Part shown: positions 49,201-60,624 of the stretch, in pieces
How positions within the stretch are numbered: the first letter of the stretch is position 1
Layout of the letters: every line of letters starts with the position of its first letter
Translations under genes and position numbers: made by a program
Notes under the pieces: generated by a model
Database searches by the model: none
What the model was told of the DNA's origin: nothing
Seen by the model: only the letters and a program-made list of their open reading frames with translations
Assembly (NCBI RefSeq): GCF_000499385.1
Contig: NW_013652307.1
Location: 1-64,000, forward strand
Origin: Eimeria necatrix
Taxonomy: Eukaryota; Apicomplexa; Conoidasida; Eucoccidiorida; Eimeriidae
Direction: 5' to 3'
DNA length: 64,000 nt

Positions 49201-50495
49201 TTACACTAGCAACGATTCCGGCGCGCCTTAGTAGAGATGAAAACGGCTGCAACAGGGCGCTCTCTATCCACCAGGACAGCGCTCGCAGCCATGTGGCCAG
49301 CTTTTCGTACTGCCGTCGTGACGCAAAGTGCAGCAGCCAGACAAGGTGATCTGATGCCTCTCGCCCTCTGGCCACCGCCGTGGCTGCAATCTTAACGTGC
49401 TGTGGTGAGTCAGAGTTCAGAAGCAGCGGCGGCAGGCCGCCGCCCAGCCAAGCATGGCCTGGAGGAAGTGGAACTCCTCCGCCTCCCTGCAGGGTCTGTA
49501 GCCCTTCTTGCGAGTCGTCTCTCACTAGCGATGCAGCCCAGAAGGCTACGAGCAACAACATCAAGTAAAACGCGCAGTGCCAATATCGAAGAGGGAGACG
49601 GCTCCAACATTGCTCTTGAAGATGACGGTACCGTGACACTGGCTGCTGCTCTTCTGTAGGCCTAGAGCTTCTTAACCGGTTCTTTCTGTATGATAAACAA
49701 ACCAAACCGAATAGCCCAAGCAAAACTTGTTCTTAAGAGTACAAAGTGGTAGCGTTAGTCGCTGTAAAGGCACTTCCTGCGGCAAGACTTGCCCACGCTC
49801 AGAGCTCCCGACTGTTTCGTTCTAGCTACTGTTTGTACGAATCCTTAGCTACAGGAGAGTCACAAACAGGCAGCGAAACACACGGCTGCTGTAAGATATG
49901 CGAGTGCAGCGATTTAACTTCCGTACCTGCAGCTCGACAGCACCATACGGAACATGCAGCAGAGGAGCCATCCCAGATGAAGGCGAGACAAGACAATGGC
50001 GACAAAGAGCAACACAGGATGCCCGCCTGGTTGGAATAAGGTGAGAACTGCCCATGACGACAACAGCAGACCAGACTGGGTAGCAATCTGCCGAACGCCT
50101 AGAAACGGCCTCGGACATTTCTCCTTTTTATTGCTCTCGACTGGTGGCTTTTTGCAGCGTGCATCCCGCAGGCTGTCCTGCTTATTGTCCGTCTGTTTCT
50201 GTACGTCGCTTGCACTTTCTGTTGTGGGCGTGTTTGCCTTAACGATGGTCCCCTCGGTCGAGTGCCTCGCAGTTGAGAGATCTGCCTGCTTCGACGCCGT
50301 CCAGGAGTTCAACATCTTGTGAGGGGTAGCAGCAGTCGCGATGCTGGCTTCGGCTGTATCTGCAGGACTAGTTGCCGTGATGCAAGCCACAGTGCCAGTG
50401 GTGTGCTCTTTCGCCTGTGTGGTCGTTGCTTCTTGTGACACTGTGTGAGCATTGCTACGTCTTAGTATTGGCGCAAACGCAGCCCCACAAAGCAT
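43270..50495 (-). CDS. formin-like protein: polytopic membrane N-terminus, coiled coil, FH2 domain
   Basis: Minus-strand gene starting at the ATG at 50,495. Exons: 50,495-49,927; about 49,685-47,117; 46,923-46,717; 46,592-46,212; 46,080-45,289; 44,940 to about 44,600; about 44,510-44,343; 44,241-43,270. The first five and the last are phase-consistent; the junction around 44,510-44,600 is unresolved. The N-terminus is Thr/Ser/Ala-rich, then about six to seven hydrophobic spans follow (for example WLLCCMFRMVL, FYLMLLLVAFWAASLV, LALMLMLVYSL, FAVTFVVLSLLCVAAALAF). A coiled coil of about 300 residues comes next, then a short Pro-containing linker (TPPGSLPAAP). The FH2-like domain spans exons 4-7: IYLLSTVLENF, SEQKFILVAQIPQVRERLAM, then LEGALVSIQQSSVLKRL and DLDGVFWDFKCLLFRNEL. 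FH2 domains nucleate and elongate actin filaments. The last exon codes a Ser-rich tail. The domain is divergent: the GN.MN motif is not clear. No homopolymer repeats apart from short Ala runs in the tail. Confidence 0.7.
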
Positions 50496-53400
50496 ACATA
50501 CTGGATAGAGGCACTGGGTTGCTTCTCAATGGATATACAAGATATCCTGATGGTTCTGACCGCCGTTAGCCCGGTGATCCAACTTGGGCTCGCAGGAGCA
50601 CGACCTCCACTGGGAATTCCTGGCATCCCCTTCGAGGCTTCCGTTAAGTTCAGGCGCGACAGTAAACAAGACAGTTCAAGGAGCGTACCTTATCGTTGCG
50701 GTACTCTTGGACTTCTTCAAGCGATCAGCGCCGGCTCTTGTTCGTGCCAACATCTCGAGTATAGCCTGTGAGGTTCTTTTCCATGGAAAGGCCCCAGGCA
50801 CATACCCAACAGAAGTGCTCACACGCCAATCTACTTCTGGAGGCCAACGCCAGAAAAACGGAACAGGTGTGCAGCGCCGCTGCACAAGCCTTAACGGAGT
50901 ACCTTGCAACCCCAGACAGTTCGAGGCGTCTGTCAAGCTCAGGTAGTTGCTACATGAGGTGAGTCCTCAAGTCAGTACAGTATAAAGTGTAAATGGATGA
51001 AAACAGACTGTTAAATGATGTTTTCTAGCAATGTCACGGCGTTGCTAAGATCAGGCTGGCCCTGTTGCACCTGCTGATGATGCAGGCAACATTTGTATTT
51101 CACTAGTTACCTTCCCATCAGAGAGTAACTTTCGCCGTGAAGTTTTGCCCTTCGCGCCTTTCAGAGTGTCAGTTTCCCAGATTCAGCCAACGAGTACTTG
51201 TTTTTGGCCCCACGTCGCTCTTAGCCCATGCGACCGCGGGGCCGCTGTTGGGTGCCAGTTGGGTGCGGTGGTCTGCCGTTAGCGTTTCGCGTTTGATTTT
51301 GTTGAAATAGAGGTTCTGACTAGATAGTCAACTCATTTAAAGAGCAGTTGAGCAATATTTAGCATAGTTATGCGGGCGTTTGCAAACACCAGTCCATCAC
51401 AGAAGGTGACTGTTGCCCTTCCTTACAATTAAAACTTGTTAAGCGGTTAGCTACCTTTGGCTTACTGAAGAGGTTCTTTCTAAGCAGGCAAGAGCCACTG
51501 TGGCAATGCTTTAGAGGTAAAGGGTCCACTTGCTACTACGCACCAGTAGATTCAGCGCTACCACACCTTTAAGAGCGCTAGCATCGCTCAAAAACGCCGG
51601 CTGTCGAGGCCGGGACCACGGCATTTCCATAAAATAATAGCCTGGGCTTCAGCTGGGCCACTGTCCTATGGAAAGAGCCCGCTGAGCCGCAGCGCCAGCG
51701 AGGTTGTGCTTCAACGGGATTCATGCGCTCTACCGGGCTCACCAGCACTCGTGTCAGCCATGTTTACTGTTGAGAACCAAAATCAAGCGTTATGCAAGTA
51801 ACGGGCAGCGCTCCAAACCAGACAGAAACTAGGTCGTAGCAGCCCAGCCACAGCCCTGTCCTATATTTGGTACAGTTGTCCCTCCGCTGTGCATACAAGG
51901 CATGCTGAGCGTAACCCCTACACGATTAGACACTCATATTGAGCCCATCTAAGGCCGATAAGAATTCTTCAACACTACCAAGGCACAGTGTCCAACTTTA
52001 CTTTCTTTTGCGGCAGTTAGAGTATGCCTGTAACATACCACCAACGTGGTGCAAAGGTGCAAAACCCTATGACCACGCAACGGGGCTTACTCCTCGCGCC
52101 TACAGGCTTGCTCTGTTCCATAAGGAGGCAGAGTGTTTTGGGCTTTTAAGAGGCAGTGAATCTGCAATGCGCAGCACTACCAAGCGGGAAGGAAGCTTCA
52201 TCAAATGAAGAAAAGTGTAGCCCTCTAAAACTGGACCAAAAGCGACGACGCTCAGATACGTTCATTGTTGCAGCGGCCTGGTTAGTAAGTAGTGATAAAA
52301 ACAAGACTATGTAACCAGACAGTAGACACACGTAGGAGCCACGCTGGGCTTAGCCTGCTACAAAATGAACGCTTTTTGAGAAATCGATTCACATGCGCCT
52401 CACTCGTGCAGTGCCGTGCTACTTTAGTTCACTTGAGCACAGGAACGTCTAATACCTGCGGAATCTGCGAGTGATAGGCGCACGCGATCAAATAACCTTC
52501 AGAATATCCAGCGTTTGCCAGCCATTTCAAGCAGATTATCAGTATCCTTCAACAGCGCAAAATGAGTGTCACCCAGGCCTTACTGAGGTACTGCAAAGAG
52601 ATAGTTTCAAGAAGAATTAAGCAGAATCCCCTCCAAAAGTTGGCCAAGCCGGAAGAATTGCCATGCTGAAAGGAATCAAAGCAAACCGGAGCAACTGTGG
52701 AGCTTGCTCCTTCATTTGAACGTGAAGTTGCGGGCTCCAGCGATTTTGGTAGCCGGCGCCACACAAGTAGGGTAGCAGAAATAAGGCTTCATTACTATAG
52801 CACAGAAACAATTGAATAATGGGCTTGGAACAACGCCCTTGAGAGAGCGAGCTAGTGAAACACTATGGAAGTAGCTTCATAAACTGGATCAACCTCAATG
52901 ATGCGCGCGCAGGCATGAACAACTGGGCAGGAACGAAGTTCGACAATCTCCTACGCTGTTGCATTGCTAGTGGGGTGGCCCTTATTCAAAAGATTGCGCT
53001 CAAACGAGGGCGAGGGGACCGCCAGAAGCGCCTGAGTACATTGCAAAAGTCGTCGCAATAAAAGAAAAGGCTTTCTTGACGGAGTTAATGGCCGTGACAC
53101 TGTGCAGGGTCTAGCAAAAGGATTCATTGTCAACTGCATGGACATGGCAGAAGCAGCAACAGAATTGGCAGCAGTGCATAGCCCAAGAGAAGCTGCGGAT
53201 GGAGAGTACAGGAGGAAACACAGCAAACTACAGCTCTACTTTAGTGAAGTATGCACAACCATCTTCGAGCTTCAGGCAAACAAAGGCGTCCAAGGTATCA
53301 ACTTTAGACTGGAAATGCGGATATCACGGTATACGTTGAATGCATGTGCAGGGGGAGTTCGGCGAAATGCCTCCCCTCACGACGAATTGAAAATTCATAG

Positions 53401-54268
53401 ACCAGCTGAATTCTGCAACAGGTGAAGAGGTGCAGACGAATACGCCAGGGATGGTTCAAACGCACCTCGGTAAAGGCAAGTGCACTATGAAGCGTTTACT
53501 GATACTAAAATATCCCACAAGAAGGGGGAAGAACATGAAAACTTAGAGAGCAGTACGTAGGAGTTGCGGAAGACGAGCCTTTGAGCCACCACTGGCAAAG
53601 TGCGTGGCCGCCAAGTGCCGTCACTGCAAAGCCAGATTCCACCGGAACCTCCTCTTGCTATATGCAGAGGCTACTGAAGAAAAAGCAAATGGACAAAATA
53701 TTTTGAAGGGCTGGAGCAGCTCTTCAGGCGTACGTTGTTCGCTAAACGCAGATAGTAATATTGACAGGTTTCTTTTTAGTCTACCCAGGCACAGAGCTTG
53801 AGCAACAGGGGGAAAAGGCTTTAGCCGCCACTTGAACGCTCACATGAAATCCTGCTACTGCGACTACAGCGAGCACGCAAGCTATCGTGGACTGTAAGGC
53901 GGGCGAACAACATGAATGTTCCGGGGTGCCCTCAGGCACAAGTAAGACAACGCCTCAGCAATGGTCCTGACTTTTCAGCTGTTGCGCTCACTTATTTATC
54001 TCATACACAACAGCACACAACTTTCCAATAGACATAACTTCATACATACGCCGCATGATGCCCTAAGTAGGGCTTAATTTATTGTGCAACCCCACAACTT
54101 CCCGATACCACGAAGCGCCGTGAGCCATACATCAGGCCCAGCACCATGTGTCTAGATTAGTGAAGAAGAAGGGACGCTCTTGGTCGCGTATGAAACGGAA
54201 GGCCGGCTTGCACGCAAGCACGCAAATCAATCTTCCTTCAAAGCCATGCCATGAACCCGGTTCAACAG

Positions 54269-54404
54269 AGATGTTACATATACGGCCAAGGGCGTCTCCC
54301 CTCAGTCACCCCTTTAGACTAGTGGCCTAACTTGTTAGATGTTGCATATACGACCAAAGGGGTCTCACCTCAGTCATCCCTTTAGGCTAGTGGCCTAACT
54401 TGTT
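54269..54404. repeat. 68-bp tandem duplication
   Basis: Unit one (54,269-54,336) begins AGATGTTACATATACGGCCA and ends CTAGTGGCCTAACTTGTT. Unit two (54,337-54,404) repeats it with about eight substitutions. The units are directly abutting. Confidence 0.9.
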
Positions 54405-56335
54405 TAGCGCTGCTGTAATGCGCAGGCACTACAATAGGGTTTGCTGGTGACCTATAGAGGATAGCTAACTGATGATCTATACGCGGTCAAGAGGCTAAGA
54501 CTCGGATTGAGCGCTGTACCCTCTTACTAGTGAAATAGAAAAGCAATTTATTAGCAAAATAACATGTAGCAAGTAGAAATGTCTGCGAATGTCGTAAGAT
54601 TGGGGTTGCCGACAACGCCGGCACCGTTGCGCGTCAAATCCTCACCGGACCAGCAAAGCAAGAACCATGAGAAGTGACTTTTATGAGATATGGTTTTGAG
54701 AACTTGAAGACGTTACGCAGCCGATGCGTCTGTAGTAGAGAAGATTTCATAGAGCGCCAGAGTTGTGGGTCATGCAGCATCGTACACGCTGCGGAGAACG
54801 CAGTGTACTGCAGCTAGAATGTATATTTACCATCAGTCCCTCAACTATTTGCAACAGCTCAGCGATTCGTGGCCTTTAAGTAGTCGCATTGCTCACTGGC
54901 TTGAACTTCAGGCGGAATCCCAAGTTGTCGCAATCATATGCTGGCTACACACAACCATGTGGCGAATGCGTTGTCTCGATGCGCTTGCCAACGTATTGTA
55001 TTTGCCCCCGATGGCGTCCCTGATGCTGCATTCACTCCTCCGGACGCCCTAGCTTCATCAGGTCTTGTGACCAAACGCTGACAACCCGCCAGACTGCAAA
55101 TCGACTGGAGACATGCATGTGCTTCTGCCCTGTTAGTTGGCTGCCATGCGATCAATTGAATCTGGTTCCACGAACGGGACCCACAAGTCAGCACCGCTCA
55201 CACGCGTTCCACGTGCACCTTTTACTGAAGTAGTTCTCCAATTACAGCGCCGCAGACTGTCGCAAGGCTACCAACACTTACTAATACAGCTGAGGGTCCC
55301 CTTCGTAGTGCACAGCGCCTACTGCTGCGACTACGCTGCTTCCTGCCCCTCGAGCAGGCCTACAAACTACACCTAGCGGAGGCTCATTTCCTGGAAACTA
55401 TAGCTTAATTTCATCGAAATACAATAATTCTTAAGTGTTTCAAATTCTATTTGTTCGATTCGCCCCACTCTGGGAGCTCGCCTCCTAGGCCCTATGGGGA
55501 GGAGGCCAGCACTGGTGCCGGCGCTATCGCCAGCCCCAGTCTCCACACATTTTCCACACATTCCACGTATGCATTTTAACTCATAGACAGTTTTCCTTAC
55601 TTTTATCCTGTCGTCCTCCAGTGTTGCGACCCCTTGTAGGTCGCTAGCTAGCTATCGTCTCTAGGACACTAGCAAGCCCCATTGTAGTGCTTGTGCACTA
55701 CACCCTTCCTCAGCAGCCGTTGGCGTCGGCATACGAAATGTACCCAATATCCTGCAAGCTTTAATTGTTGCAGCACAACAAGTTGATGAAGCCGGCAACA
55801 CAGCCATCAATTTAATATTCATTTTCGATTGCTGTACCGGCAATTTTTTGTTCACAGCATCTGACTAGTCAGTGTATCTAAGTTTCCTTACTTCCTTATA
55901 AACTTGCTCTACATTCACCACAACCTCATGAGAGTTGGCTACAGCGGCCAAAAGAGTTTCATAGCTCTCAGCAAATGCCATTATTCGTGTGGCGTGTGTC
56001 GCTACACTACGACGCTTTTGAAGTCTTTCAACTACAGTGCCCCTGAATGTCTCTGTGGGCAGCCTGCAAGATTTCACTGCTTCTCGCCACTGGAGCCATG
56101 CCAGTCTGGAACTAGTTGCTGACTGGCCCGTCTAGCTGTCACTGGCAATGAGTTAACTTTGGTGCCAGTCTTTCCTCACAGCAAAATGGTTGTCTCACGA
56201 AAAAGATATCTACAGCAACCAACACTGTTCAATTTTTATCTGGGTTTCTCTTGCTCTGCCATGAGTTCTTTGAAATGCTCAATTGACAGAGACTCTTGTT
56301 TTATGTTCAATTTGTGACAGTAGCACTGCTGCTGG

Positions 56336-56839
56336 TTGAATGCCGAAAGTGCCATCTCCGCTTATCTCTCCCAAAATGTTAGACAAACCGAATGCATCGT
56401 ACCCTCGAGGAGATGCTCTGCGTTTGCATTTAGTTTCACGAGCGAGACTTCAACCCTTCTGACTGGCACACAACACGAACAACTACTCTTGAATGAGTTC
56501 CTTCGCCTTGGAGTCATGACAGGCCAGAACGCTTTTAATGCCGTTAGCCTTCATATTGTCGGTGCTATGGAACCCGACCTTACACGCCAGAAACAGCCAG
56601 AGACAGCCACAAAGAACAAGCTTTTCTATGCCCAAGAACCTTGCCACGTTATAGGAGGACAGTGGCTCAAAAAAGCAAACGTTCGTTTCAAACGTCGCGC
56701 TGTCACGTGCACCATTGAAGCAAGAGGTGGCACAACGGCAAGCATTAACCTGTCAAAATTGCACAATCCATATTTGGCTCTCGTTACTGCGGTCTTTTCA
56801 CTATCGCGGAATTTAACGGTGCTGTGGTACACCGATTGA
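56336..56839 (+). CDS. open frame, 167 codons (uncertain)
   Basis: This is the longest frame in the right-hand gene-poor segment. It begins at TTG with no early ATG, so it would have to be an internal exon. Composition is mixed with no repeats (AFSFTSETSTLLTGTQHEQL; LHNPYLALVTAVFSLSRNL). No family is recognised. A second plus frame (56,824-57,063) overlaps its end. It could be a decayed mobile-element fragment or chance. Confidence 0.2.
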   Translation: MNAESAISAYLSQNVRQTECIVPSRRCSAFAFSFTSETSTLLTGTQHEQLLLNEFLRLGVMTGQNAFNAVSLHIVGAMEPDLTRQKQPETATKNKLFYAQEPCHVIGGQWLKKANVRFKRRAVTCTIEARGGTTASINLSKLHNPYLALVTAVFSLSRNLTVLWYTD

Positions 56840-59800
56840 AATTGCATCCGAATCCCATTTCCAAGGACACTTTTCATATATTCCAAATTGTGTCATTTCG
56901 CCCTGATACGCCTCACAGAGTAACCAAAGAAGCTGCTGTTGGCTGGCTTCCACTGCAAGATGCAGTCGGCAATCCAGCTGACCAGTTTCGTTGGTTATAT
57001 CGTGCATCAGTGAGGCACAACCGATGGCATCTGGTACCAAGGGAAATGGCGGAGCTTCCCTGAGAACAAGACCACAAGCCTGTTGGCACGTTTTTCGACA
57101 CTGGGAGCATCCCTAAAGCTCTGTTCCGCTTGGTGCAGATGACATACTGGGAGGCGAGAACAACTTTAATTGGGTACAGACATGGGTTGACACCTAAAGA
57201 CGGTAGTACTGAACTGTTTGTTCCAGCTCCATCAAGTCAAAATCGTCATGAAAAAATAATGAAGTTCAGGTGAAAAGTTAGCACTCGAAACCCCGGAGCG
57301 TTCCGGGAGGTAGTAAGGGCCTTTTTGCCGTGCTCAGATGGGAAGGCAATCGTGATCATGATCTCCGGAAGTCGAAGCAGAATTATGGAGATGACAAGGA
57401 GTGACAATCATGTAAGATAAACATGAGTGAATGTAGCCACAGCTGTGATTAATTAACAAAACTGTTCAAGAGGTGGTCCTTGTGAGACCGAGATTGAAAT
57501 AGATAACACGCTTATTGAGTGTAGGGGGAAGACTCATGTGAATAGACGACGATTGCCCCGATAAACTCACCTCGAGAGTATAAACCCTGCTTGAAATGCT
57601 ACAGTGAACAAGCTATATCTCTACAGCAGATCTAGAAGAGAGGAAGGCCTTTTTGTCTTGATTTGGCTTATTCATGGAACCCAGTGCTTAAACGCAAATA
57701 AAGTCTTGTAAATGCATATACGCGTATCTGCATAAGGTCCTAAGCGTAAACAGATATGCAGATACATACTTTTGTTCTGCATATACAGATTAGTAAATGC
57801 AAGCAGTCACACATGCACTGCTTGACAAACATTAGCTTACCTTATTTTCCCGTGCATCTACGTAGATACACACTCTGGTGCTGCGCATTTCCCTCAATTT
57901 CCCAAGACACACAGAAAATGTATACGTAAACAAATATATGCCTAAGTGTCCCAACATTTTTGTTTAAAGACACCAAAGTACCTGTACACACAGGAATGTT
58001 AGTTAATGTTTGCAAGTGCGTATACATATGTTAGAAATAATATATACAAAAATATATGTACATATACCTATATATATGGCGCCTGGAGTAAGTTGGGGAC
58101 CGTCTCTTCCTATTTGGGTTGTAGAGAAATTGGGAAATTTTCGCGCCTCTGGTTTTTGTGGCAGATGCCCCTCTTTAGTCCTATATAGGGCCAAGTGGGT
58201 TATGTACATAGCGTTATTGGTTCGTGAGGACTTGCACGGACTGCGGACTACATTTACACAAAAAAATTTGTCATGCTTTCTGCAGGGTGTGTGCGTGTTG
58301 TTAATGTGCTGCTTATATCTGCATACGCGTAACCTTCACGCATTTTTACATCCTCATACACACTGCATTTTCACATACATATACATACAAGTGAATGCAC
58401 TAATTGCTTCAAAACCTCGTCTTCGCCTTTAAGAGCCATCATAACTCCATATAACACCAGATCAAATGGTCGTTTAGTCACGGAATTCTCACTGTTTCGG
58501 CTTCGACTAGCCGACGCATCACAGCTCCCTCACTGCACCTGCTGCCTATAACGCTTCGCCGTCTTTATACCGTATCTCCATACAAAAGCTAGTTGCCTAT
58601 GCAGTGTAGGCGTCTGTACAACGTAGTTGCATATACACGCTAGTTACTTACGCGGTATAGCTACCTAGTCGACCCATCTGTGTTTTGACGTGGTGGTCGC
58701 CTATACATGAAAGTTGCCGAGCTACTGCAGCTGCATAACCGTTCCGGCAACCTATCCATCCTACCAAAGTATGGATCATAGATGTCAATGCACCCCTCGC
58801 TACGTATACACTCTCCTTGTAAGAACTGTCTTACACTGCACTACTCCTATCCTATTTGCTGGGTGCCACGCTGCCGGATCCGAACGCTGCTCGAGCCTCC
58901 ACAAATTTTTCCTTGATCATGTGTTAGAAGCAGAGGCACCAGCAGTTACTGAATAAATGCTGACTACTTTTCAATTCATCTAGTTCTTTGTGGCAACCGT
59001 GGCGACCTGAGAAAGGGAAGATCTACAGCCATTCGAAACACACCTGGGAGCAAGAAAAGACAAAGATTTCGCAATTACAAAGATGTAACCTCGAGAAAAT
59101 GTAGTATGTGAACGGGATCATAGGTATAGAGCCAGTAGTAATTGAGGACGACTACGGGCTCCGTTTTCGTATTCGCTGGGTTACCTACTCAACAGCAAGA
59201 GTTCTTAATTTCTCAGCTGGCCACTAACTTCTTGAGAACTCTTGAAAAGCAATGGCAACCTTTGACCAAGCTTGAGTTTTATGAAACTCTCCTATCCGTG
59301 GACTGAAATTACAGACGTTCGTTTTGAGGCTTTTCGAGCCTTCCTGAACACATGCTGTTCTTCTAGCTGTCACACACTGCCCTGACATTTGGCTTTTTTC
59401 TCCTGCACACTCAGGAAACTGCCAGTCAAACGTTACATTAGAGATGTTTTAAGGATTTTTGGGTTTTGTTTTGGGTAGTTGTGTTTGATCTGGATCGGTT
59501 TCGCGCAGCCGTAGAACATCACTGTACGGCAACCCGACCTACACTGAATTTACCGCGAAGAACCCTGTTCAACAATGCTTCGGTTTGAATGCCTCTCAAA
59601 TATGCATGCCACAGGGCAGGTTAATTTTTTTTACCGCTACTGCAGAGCAGAAAAATTGATTTGTTGAAGGCCTGCTATCCAGGAGTTGGCCATTTCGCCG
59701 CAATAGTAGAGAGCGAACCACACAGATCTCTCGACCAGGCTCTGTACAATGCAATATATAGTATAATCCTCTAGCAAAAGCGCATAGTACGGTGATGTAA

Positions 59801-60150
59801 GCGCCCTTAAGTGCACCTGTTCACAGATCTTGTGAACTGCCGATTGGCTCAACAAAACCCATCTCCCCACCTGCAAGTCGGCAAGGTTGCTGACTCCAGC
59901 ATAACACAGGGCAGTAATCAGCACAGAGCAGAAGCGTGAATCATCTTTCGGTCTTTATCCTATAAACATTTTTAAACGGGAGAGTCTCCTCAAAACAGCG
60001 GAACTAAACTTACATTGGCATCTTCTCTGGTCAAGGCCCTGCCTCTGGCAGCTCGCAATGCGAACCGTTGGGAACAAGCAAAAGCAGTTTCTTACCTGAA
60101 AAAGCGGAAGACCATTTATATTCTCTGCTCTCCTTTTCCCCTTGTTGAGG

Positions 60151-60624
60151 ATGTGCCGCTTCTTTTTGCTGATCTTCTGCGTTACTCGAACCGCAGCCGA
60201 GCTCTCCTTTGAAGCAAGCGAGGCGACTGTTACCGCCTCCTATAAGCAGCGTTTGAATAGTGACCTGACTGTTCTTCCTTTAAATGCGCCTGAAGGGCTG
60301 AACAGGAACTTGTTTCCGAATAATTCTCTTCTTCAGAACCTCGCCTTTGCCTTAGTCGCCTTAGCTGTCGGCTTCGCTGTCTTGCAGTGCTACGCCTTAC
60401 TTAGGGCAAGCAAGCCAAGCAGCGGAGACAGTATTATCAGCCGAATTCTTTCTGATTCTGACGAACCTAGTTGTTCCGTATGTCGGAGCGCTTGGAAGAA
60501 CAAAGCGGACCTGCAGCGCGGCAAAGGTCGCATTCAAGCACTGGTTGCGTCTTTTATGAGATCACAGCACCAAAGCACTGCTTCTGTGCAGCTGTCGTTG
60601 CCAGACTTTATGGTCAAAGTTTAG
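60151..60624 (+). CDS. small secreted single-pass membrane protein (type I), unknown family
   Basis: A single-exon frame of 157 residues from the ATG at 60,151 to TAG. It has a clear signal peptide (MCRFFLLIFCVTRTAA, likely cut before EL) and a lumenal part of about 50 residues with a possible NNS glycosylation site. A strong membrane span follows (LLQNLAFALVALAVGFAVL), then a cytoplasmic tail of about 70 residues with a paired cysteine motif (CSVC) and basic clusters. The start ATG is preceded in frame by TTG TTG AGG, but the signal peptide fits the ATG. No family is recognised. In coccidia such proteins include micronemal, surface and organellar membrane proteins, so routing through the secretory pathway is the only safe inference. 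It could also be the first exon of a longer gene, but no donor is needed. Confidence 0.5.
   Translation: MCRFFLLIFCVTRTAAELSFEASEATVTASYKQRLNSDLTVLPLNAPEGLNRNLFPNNSLLQNLAFALVALAVGFAVLQCYALLRASKPSSGDSIISRILSDSDEPSCSVCRSAWKNKADLQRGKGRIQALVASFMRSQHQSTASVQLSLPDFMVKV

Larger units (their letters stand above)
50496..60150. other. gene-poor segment
   Basis: I find no gene I can support in this 9.7 kb. The longest open frame is 56,336-56,839 (listed separately). Frames at 54,765-55,052 plus and 54,934-55,194 minus overlap on opposite strands and look like chance. The segment includes a 68-bp tandem duplication at 54,269-54,404 and AT-rich TATA-like runs at 57,700-58,090. It has no CAG tracts and no telomere-like repeats, like the left flank of the window. 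Confidence 0.55.

Noticed and set aside
46961..49723. The 920-codon minus-strand frame as a separate complete gene
   Set aside because: It begins at TTG just after a stop and ends only 40 bases before the next exon. Phase-matched splice sites at 49,927/49,685 and 47,117/46,923 join it to both neighbours, so it is treated as one formin exon.
57700..58090. AT-rich TATA-like run as a promoter or origin
   Set aside because: Only general AT richness with ATATAT strings is seen; no gene start lies nearby to give it meaning.
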